NCBI RefSeq assembly: GCF_039541795.1
Contig: NZ_BAABGX010000001.1
Coordinates: forward strand, 930,001-994,000
DNA from: Nibribacter koreensis
Lineage (GTDB): Bacteria > Bacteroidota > Bacteroidia > Cytophagales > Hymenobacteraceae
DNA: 64,000 bases
Direction of reading: 5' to 3'
A program made the position numbers and the translations under genes. Of this stretch, positions 33,539 through 42,187 are shown piece after piece; within the stretch, counting starts at the first letter, position 1, and each line of letters opens with the position of its first letter. The notes below the pieces were generated by a model. The model had not been told where the DNA came from. It searched no databases and saw only the letters and a program-made list of their open reading frames with translations.

Positions 33539-34171
33539 TTACGCTAACTCCAGGAAAAGGTCTTTTTTACTGCGGCGCACTTTCTTAGAGGTGGCCAGGA
33601 AGTCCTTCTCCTCATCGCGGTAGCCCAAGGCCATGATGGTGACACTGCGCAAACCTTTGTCAGCTAAACCAAGCACCTCGTCCAGAGCGGCTGGGTCAAA
33701 GCCTTCCATAGGCGTGGCGTCCACGCGCTCGGCAGCGGCAGCCACCAACCCGGTACCCAAGGCAATGTAGCTCTGCTTGGCCGCCCACTGGAAGTTCTGG
33801 TCTGGAGTGTTTCTATGGATGACACCCTTCAAACTGTCAGAAAAACCGGCTAGGGTAGAAACGTCAATGCCTCGCTCCTGCGCAATCTGGCTCATGTAGG
33901 CGTCTACCTGTGCATCGGTTAAATCGGCCCAGGCGGCAAATATCAAAAGATGCGAGGCTTCTAGTATCTGCGGCTGGTTAAATGCCACGGCCTGTATCTT
34001 CTTTCTAAGGTCTGTATCCTTTATCACCAACACGCTGTATGGCTGAAACCCCATAGACGAAGCCGATAAACGAATGGCTTCCAGGATGTTGTTCAGCTTC
34101 TCTTCCGGAATGGCTTCTCCGGTCATGCGTTTAGTGGCATAGCGCCAGTTTAAATCTTCAATCAGTTTCAT
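33539..34171 (-). CDS. NAD(P)H-dependent nitroreductase family oxidoreductase
   Basis: 210 residues from ATG 34171 (MKLIEDLNWRYATKRM). The FMN-binding start RYATKRMTGE, LSASSMGFQPYSVLVI and the C-terminal ALGYRDEEKD are typical of the NfsB/oxygen-insensitive group. It is divergent from an HxlR regulator with a strong dyad between them, an arrangement commonly used for quinone or electrophile detoxification. Confidence 0.92.
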   Translation of the reverse strand: MKLIEDLNWRYATKRMTGEAIPEEKLNNILEAIRLSASSMGFQPYSVLVIKDTDLRKKIQAVAFNQPQILEASHLLIFAAWADLTDAQVDAYMSQIAQERGIDVSTLAGFSDSLKGVIHRNTPDQNFQWAAKQSYIALGTGLVAAAAERVDATPMEGFDPAALDEVLGLADKGLRSVTIMALGYRDEEKDFLATSKKVRRSKKDLFLELA

Positions 34172-34237
34172 TTTGAAATTTTTGTGTGTATCTACGACTG
34201 TTGTATAAACAAATTTACGTAACTTTGGTTTCAAATA

Positions 34238-34267
34238 GATACCTATATACTCAAGTATACCGGTATC
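34238..34267. promoter_or_regulatory. Probable HxlR operator dyad
   Basis: A 30-bp interrupted palindrome: GATACC ... TATACT at the left mirrors AGTATA ... GGTATC at the right, with 12 of 15 base pairs symmetric. It lies between the divergent nitroreductase and HxlR genes, 20 bases before the regulator start. Confidence 0.75.
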
Positions 34268-34287
34268 CTACATGAAAGTCATTTGCC

Positions 34288-34653
34288 ATGGAAACCATCA
34301 CAGTACCAGACACGGGTATGTGCATTACCCACATTCTTCCTATCAGAGACGCCCTTGACATCTTGAGCGGCAAGTGGAAGATACCCATCATTGTAGCTCT
34401 CTGCGTGCACAAGCGCCGGTTCAAAGAACTGCATCGCGACGTGACGGGCATTACCGCCAAGATGCTTTCTAAGGAACTGAAGGAGCTGGAGGTGAACAAG
34501 CTGGTCAAGCGCACCGTGCATGAGACCTCCCCCGTCACGGTAGAATACTCCATTACGGACTATGGCCACAGCCTGGCACCGGTCATCCGGGAGCTGCGCG
34601 ACTGGGGCCTCAAACACCGGGATAAGATCATCTACCACCCAGAAGAAGCCTAA
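34288..34653 (+). CDS. HxlR family winged-helix regulator
   Basis: 121 residues with the family core ILSGKWKIPIIVALCVHKRRFKELHRDVTGITAKMLSKELKELE. Cys12 (TGMCITHIL) is at the position of the redox- or electrophile-sensing Cys in HypR/YodB-type members. It is divergent from the nitroreductase, which it probably controls. Confidence 0.92.
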   Translation: METITVPDTGMCITHILPIRDALDILSGKWKIPIIVALCVHKRRFKELHRDVTGITAKMLSKELKELEVNKLVKRTVHETSPVTVEYSITDYGHSLAPVIRELRDWGLKHRDKIIYHPEEA

Positions 34654-34680
34654 GAACTTTCTTTCTGCGTGCAAACTTAC

Positions 34681-34724
34681 ATCCGTTTTCGGGCTGTTTT
34701 CTAGAAAACAGCCCGAAAACGGAT
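34681..34724. repeat. Perfect 44-bp intergenic palindrome with compensatory change
   Basis: ATCCGTTTTCGGGCTGTTTTCT and its exact reverse complement. TCGGGC/GCCCGA replaces TTGGCC/GGCCAA, so both arms have changed together. Confidence 0.93.
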
Positions 34725-35111
34725 GTTCTATTTTATAATCTCCTGTGATTGGCTTTGTACCACCCCATATTTTTGACTGTTTGAAGTGAAGGTTATTCTA
34801 TGAGTGAAAGAGAGTTCTATATTTTCGCTCAACTTTTTGCTTTTGGCCTTATTCCGAGAAAATAGGCTGAAATCGGAAGCTCACTTTAAAATTCTCTTAG
34901 CTTATTTTTTATGTTAAATACTATAATTAAGCATTGTCCATGATTGTTTTACTTTCATGGAAAATAAGACTGCTTACTCTCTACTCACTCGTATTCTGGC
35001 TTCTTCCTTTTTAAGTGCTAGCATTAAAATGGCACCCTCAAAAACTAAATCATGACATTTGTCGTTTTAATTAAGACAAGTTTCGTATCTTTCCTTTCAA
35101 TTGTAGAAACC
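34725..35111. other. Intergenic region before the toxin-antitoxin pair
   Basis: It holds a degenerate palindrome-family copy (34838-34878). TTGTC and GACAA arms (35059-35063, 35075-35079) upstream of the antitoxin could be an autoregulatory operator. No gene is supported; a 32-codon frame at 34957 is probably chance. Confidence 0.45.
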
Positions 35112-35540
35112 ATGGCCAAAGCACTTACATTAGACACTACCCTCTCCAATAGTTCTGTAGACGACAGAGACATTCTGTTGCTAGTGCAGACCGTGCGGGC
35201 GGGTATTAAATACCCCTTGTTTGTGAAGATTGCCAGCCAGAGTCCATTCAATTTGAGCGAGTGGTCCGTGTTTCTGCATTTGTCTGAGCGCACCATCCAG
35301 CGGTACAAAAAAGAGAAGAAAACCTTTGACCCCATTCATTCTGAGAAGATTCTGGAGGTGACCTTATTGTACAAAAGAGGCATTGAGGTGTTTGGAAGTC
35401 CCGAGAATTTCAATGCCTGGCTGGAGGCCAAGAACGTGGCCTTGGGTGGCATTACGCCTAAGAGCCTGCTGGACACCACCTTCGGGATAAGTCTTTTGAA
35501 GGACGAGTTGACGCGCATTGAACACGGAGTGCTGGCATGA
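35112..35540 (+). CDS. Xre/MbcA/ParS-type antitoxin of a RES-Xre system
   Basis: 142 residues from ATG 35112 (MAKALTLDTT). The helical N-terminal part contains LHLSERTIQRYKKEKKTF, and the C-terminal MbcA/ParS (DUF2384-like) toxin-binding region has ILEVTLLYKRGIEVFGSPENFNAWL. Its stop overlaps the RES toxin start (ATGA). It should bind and neutralise the toxin and repress the operon. Confidence 0.92.
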   Translation: MAKALTLDTTLSNSSVDDRDILLLVQTVRAGIKYPLFVKIASQSPFNLSEWSVFLHLSERTIQRYKKEKKTFDPIHSEKILEVTLLYKRGIEVFGSPENFNAWLEAKNVALGGITPKSLLDTTFGISLLKDELTRIEHGVLA

Positions 35541-35998
35541 TCGTCTACAGGTTAAGCAAGGGCCTGTACAAGCAAGATTTGTCAGGCCGTGGTGCCGAAC
35601 TGGTAGGCGGGCGCTGGAACAGCAAAGGTACGGCCATGGTCTATACCTGTGAGTCCAGGGCTCTGTGTACCACAGAGATTGCCGTGCACACGCCGCTAGG
35701 CATTGTACCCTTTGACTACTGGCTCATCACCATTGAAGTGCCAGACGCCCTACCCTGTTATGACTTACCCCAAGACCAGTTGCCAGCAGACTGGAAAGCG
35801 TTTCCGCACCCTAATGCCACGCAACTCCTAGGCGACTCCTTTGCGCGCGAAGGGAAGTTTGTGACCATGAAAGTTCCTTCGGCGGTGGTACATGGGGATC
35901 ACAATTACCTGCTGAACCCACGGCACCCAGAATTTTCTCAAGTTAAGGTCCTAGATTTTGAGCCTTTCCCATTTGACGAGCGCCTGTTCATTAAATAG
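35537..35998 (+). CDS. RES domain toxin
   Basis: 153 residues. The RES motif is seen as GGRWNSKGTAMVYTCESRALCTTEIAVH (Arg, Tyr and Glu of the active site) and a later Ser segment LLGDSFAREGK. Characterised RES toxins such as MbcT destroy NAD+ by hydrolysis or phosphorolysis. It is the second gene of the overlapping toxin-antitoxin operon. Confidence 0.92.
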   Translation: MIVYRLSKGLYKQDLSGRGAELVGGRWNSKGTAMVYTCESRALCTTEIAVHTPLGIVPFDYWLITIEVPDALPCYDLPQDQLPADWKAFPHPNATQLLGDSFAREGKFVTMKVPSAVVHGDHNYLLNPRHPEFSQVKVLDFEPFPFDERLFIK

Positions 35999-36149
35999 AC
36001 TATGCAGAAGCTTTTAGACTAGTGCAGGGTCTGTGGTGAAAAATAAACTAGGATTAATACCTTAATCCAAAAGATTAGTGTAGGTTTGATCAGACTTATA
36101 ACAACTCTATCATCCTTGTCTATCCCAACCTATTCCCTACACTCATCCT

Positions 36150-37256
36150 ATGAAAATCAAAATCTCCTTTTCTCTCAGAGCATCCGTCTGTGCCCTGTCC
36201 TTTTTCTGCGTGTCATCCTTCTCACTGGCAGATTCAACTTCTAAGGAAAGTATTCTGAGTACTGAGATAGTAATTGGTAATATGCTAGACGAGAAAGGCT
36301 TCGTCAAAATAAACGGCATTGACCAGTGGGTGACCATTAAGGGAGACATGTCCAAGCCTGTCATTTTGTTTTTGCACGGCGGCCCAGGTAGTACGTTTAG
36401 TCCGTACAGCGAGGCCCTGTTTAAAGGCTGGGAGAAGGACTATGTGTTGGTGCATTGGGACCAGCGCGGCGCCGGTAAAACTTATGGCAAGAACGCGCCT
36501 GCCGGGGCTGGCCTAGAGTACTACAAAGCCAACCCGTTGACCTTGGACCAACTTGCCTCAGACGGAATTGCCGTAACCGAGTATGCCTTAAAAAGGGTCA
36601 ATCAGAAAAAAGCCATCCTCTTCGGGACGTCATGGGGATCTATGTTAGGCGTAAAAATAGCCACCACCCGCCCAGACTTGTACAAAGCTTACATTGGCCA
36701 TTCGCAGATAGTAGATTTTGCCGGCAATGACAAGAAAGCGTATCAACGCGTTCTGGAATTAGCGCAACAAGCAAAAGACAAAGCTTCTGTAGAAACGTTA
36801 ACGGCTTTAGGCGAACCACCATATGCCGCGGCCAGAAAGACTGGTCAGTTTATGCGGGTGATCAAGAAGTATGAGCGCGAGAGATCCAAACCAGCGCCAG
36901 AAACCTGGTTTCATGTCTCTCCAGAATATGCGTCTGAGGCAGATGCCCAGCACCGCGAAGAAGGAGACGATTACTCCTTCCTGCATTTCGCCGGCGACCA
37001 ATCCATGGGCATAACCCCCATGGCGGCCTCTGTCAATTATTTAAAAGATGCACTTACCTTCAAAATGCCCGTTTACTTTATTCAAGGCGAAGAAGACATC
37101 ATCACATCTAAACAGTCTACTAAAGAGTACTTCAATAAAATCAAGGCGCCAAACAAACTGTATTACCTGCTAGGCAACACAGCGCACGGCTTCAATGAGC
37201 AGGTCATGGAGACGCTGGCTAAGGTCCTGAAAGAAATCACCAAAGTAAAAAAGTAA
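36150..37256 (+). CDS. Exported alpha/beta hydrolase, proline iminopeptidase-like
   Basis: 368 residues with an N-terminal signal (about 1-28). The prolyl-iminopeptidase-type oxyanion motif LFLHGGPGS, WDQRGAGKTYG, nucleophile GTSWGSMLG, acid QGEEDIITS and terminal His NTAHGFNE are complete. The predicted location is periplasm or surface. The peptide substrate is unknown. Confidence 0.9.
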   Translation: MKIKISFSLRASVCALSFFCVSSFSLADSTSKESILSTEIVIGNMLDEKGFVKINGIDQWVTIKGDMSKPVILFLHGGPGSTFSPYSEALFKGWEKDYVLVHWDQRGAGKTYGKNAPAGAGLEYYKANPLTLDQLASDGIAVTEYALKRVNQKKAILFGTSWGSMLGVKIATTRPDLYKAYIGHSQIVDFAGNDKKAYQRVLELAQQAKDKASVETLTALGEPPYAAARKTGQFMRVIKKYERERSKPAPETWFHVSPEYASEADAQHREEGDDYSFLHFAGDQSMGITPMAASVNYLKDALTFKMPVYFIQGEEDIITSKQSTKEYFNKIKAPNKLYYLLGNTAHGFNEQVMETLAKVLKEITKVKK

Positions 37257-37260
37257 TACC

Positions 37261-37302
37261 CTCGTTTTTGGCTTATTTTCTGGAAAACAAGCCAAAAACG
37301 AG
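37261..37302. repeat. Intergenic palindrome copy with compensatory change
   Basis: CTCGTTTTTGGCTTATTTTC ... GAAAACAAGCCAAAAACGAG, between convergent genes. GGCTT/AAGCC replaces GGCCT/AGGCC. Confidence 0.85.
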
Positions 37303-37343
37303 CAACTAAAATTTGGCAATTCACTATTGAAGCCATCATCAAA

Positions 37344-37377
37344 AAAAAGCCGCCAAGGTTTAACTTGGCGGCTTTTT
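37344..37377. terminator. Bidirectional terminator of propeller gene 1
   Basis: AAAAAGCCGCCAAG, loop GTTTAA, CTTGGCGGCTTTTT: a perfect 14-pair stem with A and T runs on either side. Confidence 0.9.
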
Positions 37378-37397
37378 CATTTATAACAATTAGAACA

Positions 37398-39524
37398 TTA
37401 TTCCCTGATCACCTGTACGTTTTGCACCCCATCTTTGGTGATGAGTTTGACTACGTACATGCCCCGCTGAGCTTTTTGAGGAGCCCATTGCAACCTAATA
37501 TGTTGCCCTGGCTTCCCTTTGGCGTTTGGCCATCTCTGCATCAGCATGCCGGTGAATTCATATACTTCTACGGTATATTCTTCAGAGTCTTTTAGAGTGA
37601 AAGATATAATAGTAGAACTGGTGAAAGGGTTCGGGTAGACTTTGAGTTTATTGGTTTCTGTCAAAGTTAAAGCAGGTACTTCTGCCAGGCATTCCCCTAA
37701 CCTATCCTCAGGATGATTTTTCAAATGTGCTTTTACGGCTTCGTCCGCAAGACATATCATCTGACCCTTGTGGCAAAGCATAACCTTAGTGAGCTTAGAG
37801 CCGCACCGCACATCTTTCACTGTAATAGTCACCGATTTTGTGGCAGTACAGGTTCCGTTGCCAATAGTAACCGTGAAGGTGTAAATGCCTGCCTCAGTAG
37901 GAGAAAATAGCGTCTCTGCCGTATTTGTATTACTAAGACCACTGGCCGGGCTCCAGGAATAAGTAGTACCACCGCTGGCAGTCAATAGGATAGATTCAGG
38001 CCCGTAGCCTAAATACAGGGTTGAGGGTACATCACCGGTGTAGGTGTTGGCCATTCGGGTTAAGGTGATAGATGGAGTTGGCGTCGTACAGGTCTCCCCC
38101 TGCGTTTTCACAATCCAGTAGTCAAAATTGCCTACGTTTGCCTCGGTTTTGTCTCCGCTGATGGGTGAGTCAGAGTAGCCGCCCAGGATATAGCCGCCGT
38201 TACTGGTATTGTCCATGGAGGTCAGTAAATCACCTTCACTTCCGCCAAAGGTTTTGTCCCAAAGCTTAGTACCGGTGGCATTCAATTTCACAACCCAGTA
38301 GTCGCCATAATTCACACTGTTATCTCGTTTTGGCTCTGTTTTATCATGGCTTAAATAAGTTTCAGACCTGCCTCCCACCAAGAAGCCACCGTCTTGCGTA
38401 GCTAACAAGGCCCCAAAACGCTCATCTCCGTCACCGCCTAAGGTTTTATCCCATTGAATAGTACCAAGTGGGTCAATTTTGACTACCCAATAGTCTCGGT
38501 AGTCTGAGAATTTTCTACGGTTAGGCTCAGATTTGTCAAAATTGGCGCCTGCGTCAGAGTCGCCCCCCAGTAGGTAGCCTCCGTCTGGTGCATGGACCAT
38601 TTCTCCAATAGTCTGGCCAAAATATCCGTCAACGGCGCCATAGGTTTTATCCCACTCCTGGTTTCCTGTAGCATCTACTTTGACTACCCAGAAATAGAAG
38701 TGGCAGTCAGTGATACAAAAAAACTTTTGCGGAGAGGTTTTGTCTCCACTCACCGGAGAAGTAGAGCCACCGCCCAACAAATATCCTCCGTCATTGGTCT
38801 GCAACAACGCGTTTAATGCATCAGAGGCGTTTCCGCCGTAGGTTTTATCCCACTGTTGCCTACCTTTTGACGAGAGTTTTACAATCCAATAATCGTTTTC
38901 ACCTCTAGCATTTTCTGATTTGTTCCCACTTTTGTTAGAGGAAGAACTTCCGCCCAGTAAATAGGCTCCGTCACTTGTTTGTATAATGTCTCCTAAATTA
39001 TCATCTGCACTCCCACCCACGGTTTGGTCCCACTGGACTTTACCTTTAGCATTGATTTTGACCACCCAATAATCAAAACCTCCCCGGGTGGGGTCAGATT
39101 TATTCCCATTGTTCCCAGAATTGGAAGAACCCCCTAGAATGTAGCCTCCGTCTGAGGTTTGTTCAAGAGCCGCCAAGCGGTCAGCCCCATTACCACCGTA
39201 GACTTTGTTCCATTCTATGGCTCCGGCGGCGTCTACTTTTATTACCCAAAAGTCTCTATCGCCTCTGCTAGCCTTGGTTTTGTCACCGCTGATTCCGGAA
39301 AGGGAAGTTCCGCCCATAATGTAGCCGCCGTCACTGGTGTGCCGCACAATCTTGAGTTCATCACGGTCTGTACCGCCGTAGGTTTTGTCCCATTCCATGG
39401 TCTGGCCAAGCGCAAACTGAGAAACCAAACAAAAAACCGTGAGGGATAAGAACCTCTTGCAGAAAATAGTGGTGCGGTAACCAAAAGATACTTTTGCTTT
39501 TAGTTGGTATACATACGCCATCAT
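37398..39524 (-). CDS. T9SS-exported seven-bladed propeller protein 1
   Basis: 708 residues. After the signal (ending near LGQ) come seven repeats of about 55 residues with the core DGGYxxGGxSxS...GDKxE...DYWVVKxxxxGxxxWDKTYGG. The N-terminal EWDKTYGG strand would complete the last blade, as in closed beta-propellers. Blade 4 has a Cys pair (FFCITDCHFYFW). A PKD-like domain follows, then a Cys/His mini-domain (DVRCGSK...VMLCHKG...AHLKNHPED.LGEC) and a type A T9SS sorting domain (VYPNPFTSSTI... to the end). It is expected on the cell surface or secreted. Ligand unknown. First of four tandem paralogs. Confidence 0.9.
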   Translation of the reverse strand: MMAYVYQLKAKVSFGYRTTIFCKRFLSLTVFCLVSQFALGQTMEWDKTYGGTDRDELKIVRHTSDGGYIMGGTSLSGISGDKTKASRGDRDFWVIKVDAAGAIEWNKVYGGNGADRLAALEQTSDGGYILGGSSNSGNNGNKSDPTRGGFDYWVVKINAKGKVQWDQTVGGSADDNLGDIIQTSDGAYLLGGSSSSNKSGNKSENARGENDYWIVKLSSKGRQQWDKTYGGNASDALNALLQTNDGGYLLGGGSTSPVSGDKTSPQKFFCITDCHFYFWVVKVDATGNQEWDKTYGAVDGYFGQTIGEMVHAPDGGYLLGGDSDAGANFDKSEPNRRKFSDYRDYWVVKIDPLGTIQWDKTLGGDGDERFGALLATQDGGFLVGGRSETYLSHDKTEPKRDNSVNYGDYWVVKLNATGTKLWDKTFGGSEGDLLTSMDNTSNGGYILGGYSDSPISGDKTEANVGNFDYWIVKTQGETCTTPTPSITLTRMANTYTGDVPSTLYLGYGPESILLTASGGTTYSWSPASGLSNTNTAETLFSPTEAGIYTFTVTIGNGTCTATKSVTITVKDVRCGSKLTKVMLCHKGQMICLADEAVKAHLKNHPEDRLGECLAEVPALTLTETNKLKVYPNPFTSSTIISFTLKDSEEYTVEVYEFTGMLMQRWPNAKGKPGQHIRLQWAPQKAQRGMYVVKLITKDGVQNVQVIRE

Positions 39525-39680
39525 GATGCCTTACATAAAAAAGTGGTAGGATAGAAAAAGCAGGGTTAAAGAACTAGGTAAAATACTTGATGCCTAGAAA
39601 GAGAAGACGTAGCTTAAATTTTATTAGTACCCAAGAAATGGCAACTCCATGATGAGTGGCCTTTGGAGTATGCAGAAAAA

Positions 39681-39720
39681 AAACACAAGGCCTCTGCCAA
39701 TGTCCAGAGGCCTTGTGTTT
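39681..39720. terminator. Terminator of propeller gene 2
   Basis: AAACACAAGGCCTCTG pairs with CAGAGGCCTTGTGTTT around a short loop. An eight-A run on the plus side gives a U-run for the minus-strand gene. Confidence 0.9.
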
Positions 39721-39728
39721 ACTTTATA

Positions 39729-41852
39729 TTATTGTCTTATTATCTGCCGGTTCTGCACGCCGTCTTTAGTAATGATTTTGACAACATACAGGCCGCGCTC
39801 GCCGCGCTTGGGAGTCCAATCCAGTTTGACTTGTTCCCTAGCTTGTGTAGTTGCTCCTGACCATTTTTCCATGAGTCGGCCCTTCCCGTCATATACCTCA
39901 ATAGTGTACTCCTGGGCCGCAGCAAACTTAACTGCGATGGCAGTGGAACTGGTAAAAGGATTGGGGTAAACTTGAACGTTGGCATCTTCTGCCTTGGTAG
40001 CCATCATCTCTTCATTAGCGCACTCGCCCAGTTTATCCTCTGGGTGGTTTTTTAAGTGGGCTTTGACGGCATCATCTGCTATGCAAATCATTCGGCCTTT
40101 GTGGCACAGCATGACCTTGGTCAGCTTAGAGCCGCAACGCACGTCCATAACGGTGATGGTGACAGAGGCCGTGGCAGAGCACTCGCCGTTCATGGCCGTC
40201 ACCGTAAAGGTGTAGATGCCCGCCTCAGTGGGAGAAAATACCGTTTCTGCCGTGTTTGTACTACTCAACCCCGCGGCCGGACTCCATGCATAAGTTGTGC
40301 CACCGCTGGCGGTCAGCATGATGGACTCAGGCCCGTAGCCCAGGTACAGGGTAGAAGGAACGTCGCCGGTATAGGTGTTAGCCACTCGGGTCAAAGCGAT
40401 GGCCGGGGTTGGCGTCATGCAGGTCTCCCCTGACATCTTCACTATCCAGTAGTCAAACCCGCCCACGTTAGCTTCTGATTTATCCCCGCTGATAGGCGAT
40501 TTGGAGGAACCGCCTATTATATACCCGCCGTCCATGGTATGGTCCATGGAAGCGTGCACGTCATCTCCGGCGCCCCCGAAGGATTTATCCCATAAGGTGG
40601 TTCCGGTGCCACTTAATTTCACAACCCAATAGTCACCGGAGTTGTATTCATCCTCATCACGTTGTGGTTCTGTTTTGTCACCGCTAATGCCTGAGGTAGA
40701 CCTGCCGCCAATCAGGAAGCCACCGTCTGCGGTAGCCAACAGGTCGCCGAACCGTTCGTCGCCTGTGCCACCTACGGTTCTATCCCATAGAATTTGCCCC
40801 ATGGCGTTGATTTTTACCAACCAAAAGTCTCTGTCGCCACTACTGCTATAATTTGGCGAAGTTTTATCATAGCTTGCCCGGGCCGCATCTGAAGCACCTC
40901 CCAATAAGTATCCTCCATCTTGGGTAGCCACCATGTCCAGAATGCTTTCTCCGCTTTCACCGCCGCTGGCTCCCATGGTCCTGTCCCATTCTTTCCTACC
41001 GCTGGCATCTACTTTCACCAGCCAAAAGTCTGATGCGCATTCCTCCTCACAGTATCCTCTCTGGGGCTCTGTCTTGTCACCGCTAACCATAGAGACGGAG
41101 CTTCCGCCCAATAGGTACCCGCCGTCATTGGTTTGCAGAAGGGAGTGTAAACGGTCATAGGAACTGCCTCCGTAGGTTCTGTCCCATTGTTGTTTTCCTT
41201 TAGAGCTGAGCTTTACTATCCAGAAGTCAGACTGTCCCCTGGAATCCTCAGACTTATTTGCACTCTTATTTGAATTGGAACTACCACCCAGCAAATAGCC
41301 GCCGTCACTGGTTTGGATAATGTCGCTTAAGTTATCCCCACCACTTCCCCCCAGGGTCTGGTCCCACTGAACCTTTCCCTTGGCATTGATTTTAATCACC
41401 CACATGTCACTGCCTCCCCTGCTTGGGTCAGACTTGTTGATGGTCTTGCCTGCGCTAGAAGTACCCCCCAGAATATAGCCACCATCACTGGTTTGCTCCA
41501 GCGCAGAGAGCCAGGCTTGGCCATCGTATACCTTTTGCCACTCTATTTTACCAGCGGCGTCTACTTTCACTACCCACATCTCAAGCCCATCACCGCTGTC
41601 CTTGGTTTTGTCGCCGCTTATGCCTGAATAGGAATTTCCGGCCATGATGTAGCCGCCGTCACTGGTGTGCCGCACAATCTCCAGCATGTCATCTTCTGTG
41701 CCGCCGTAGGTCTTGTCCCATTCTTTAGTTTGGGCAAAAGCCATCACGGACAATAAGAGCCAACAAACCAACAGCAGTACTACTTTAATATCAATAAAAG
41801 AATGATTGCCAAAAGTTAATCTGGCTGGATTAGAAAATAGATTTTTAACCAT
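39729..41852 (-). CDS. T9SS-exported seven-bladed propeller protein 2
   Basis: 707 residues, same architecture as its neighbours: signal ending near AFAQ, seven DGGYxxGG repeats, PKD-like domain, Cys/His mini-domain (VMLCHKGRMICIADD...HPEDKLGEC) and T9SS tail VYPNPFTSSTA. Blade 4 carries YCEEECASDFW. The PKD and mini-domain regions are almost identical in wording to gene 1, suggesting recent duplication or gene conversion. A dyad 50 bases before its start is shared with genes 3 and 4. Confidence 0.9.
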   Translation of the reverse strand: MVKNLFSNPARLTFGNHSFIDIKVVLLLVCWLLLSVMAFAQTKEWDKTYGGTEDDMLEIVRHTSDGGYIMAGNSYSGISGDKTKDSGDGLEMWVVKVDAAGKIEWQKVYDGQAWLSALEQTSDGGYILGGTSSAGKTINKSDPSRGGSDMWVIKINAKGKVQWDQTLGGSGGDNLSDIIQTSDGGYLLGGSSNSNKSANKSEDSRGQSDFWIVKLSSKGKQQWDRTYGGSSYDRLHSLLQTNDGGYLLGGSSVSMVSGDKTEPQRGYCEEECASDFWLVKVDASGRKEWDRTMGASGGESGESILDMVATQDGGYLLGGASDAARASYDKTSPNYSSSGDRDFWLVKINAMGQILWDRTVGGTGDERFGDLLATADGGFLIGGRSTSGISGDKTEPQRDEDEYNSGDYWVVKLSGTGTTLWDKSFGGAGDDVHASMDHTMDGGYIIGGSSKSPISGDKSEANVGGFDYWIVKMSGETCMTPTPAIALTRVANTYTGDVPSTLYLGYGPESIMLTASGGTTYAWSPAAGLSSTNTAETVFSPTEAGIYTFTVTAMNGECSATASVTITVMDVRCGSKLTKVMLCHKGRMICIADDAVKAHLKNHPEDKLGECANEEMMATKAEDANVQVYPNPFTSSTAIAVKFAAAQEYTIEVYDGKGRLMEKWSGATTQAREQVKLDWTPKRGERGLYVVKIITKDGVQNRQIIRQ

Positions 41853-41901
41853 GGTAAATGGATAAATTGTGAGAAACTACTCTGGGGGTTAGCAGAAAAA
41901 C

Positions 41902-41923
41902 ACAGTTTAGAAAGGGTCACTGT
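41902..41923 (-). promoter_or_regulatory. Conserved upstream dyad, copy A
   Basis: ACAGT ... ACTGT (plus strand) with a GTACCGAG flank, about 50 bases before the start codon of propeller gene 2. Confidence 0.5.
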
Positions 41924-42132
41924 ACCGAGGGCGAGAAAATCCTGACAGAAAGAATTAGGCACACTTCTTCCTTGAATGCTCGGTAGGATGGATAGGTTTA
42001 ACCTTAAGGTTTATTAGGTGGGATATGTATTCATACGAGATGGATTTTAATTAGATAAGATATAAATGTAAAATCTATTAGATTTATCTCATTCCGCAGG
42101 CTTTATGATAACCTACTGCTAACCAATATATT

Positions 42133-42165
42133 TAAAAAGCCGCCAAGACATTCTTAGCGGCTTTT
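42133..42165. terminator. Terminator of propeller gene 3
   Basis: AAAAGCCGCCAAGA and TCTTAGCGGCTTTT form an interrupted hairpin with flanking A and T runs. Confidence 0.8.
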
Positions 42166-42187
42166 CTTAGACAAAGAATCCTTCTGG

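Noticed and set aside
34957..35055. 32-codon plus-strand frame before the antitoxin gene
   Set aside because: Short, no hydrophobic or codon-run feature, and it overlaps the probable antitoxin promoter; compatible with chance.
39979..40433. Plus-strand frames across the propeller genes
   Set aside because: Antisense frames in repetitive coding sequence; the minus-strand proteins carry complete domain architecture.
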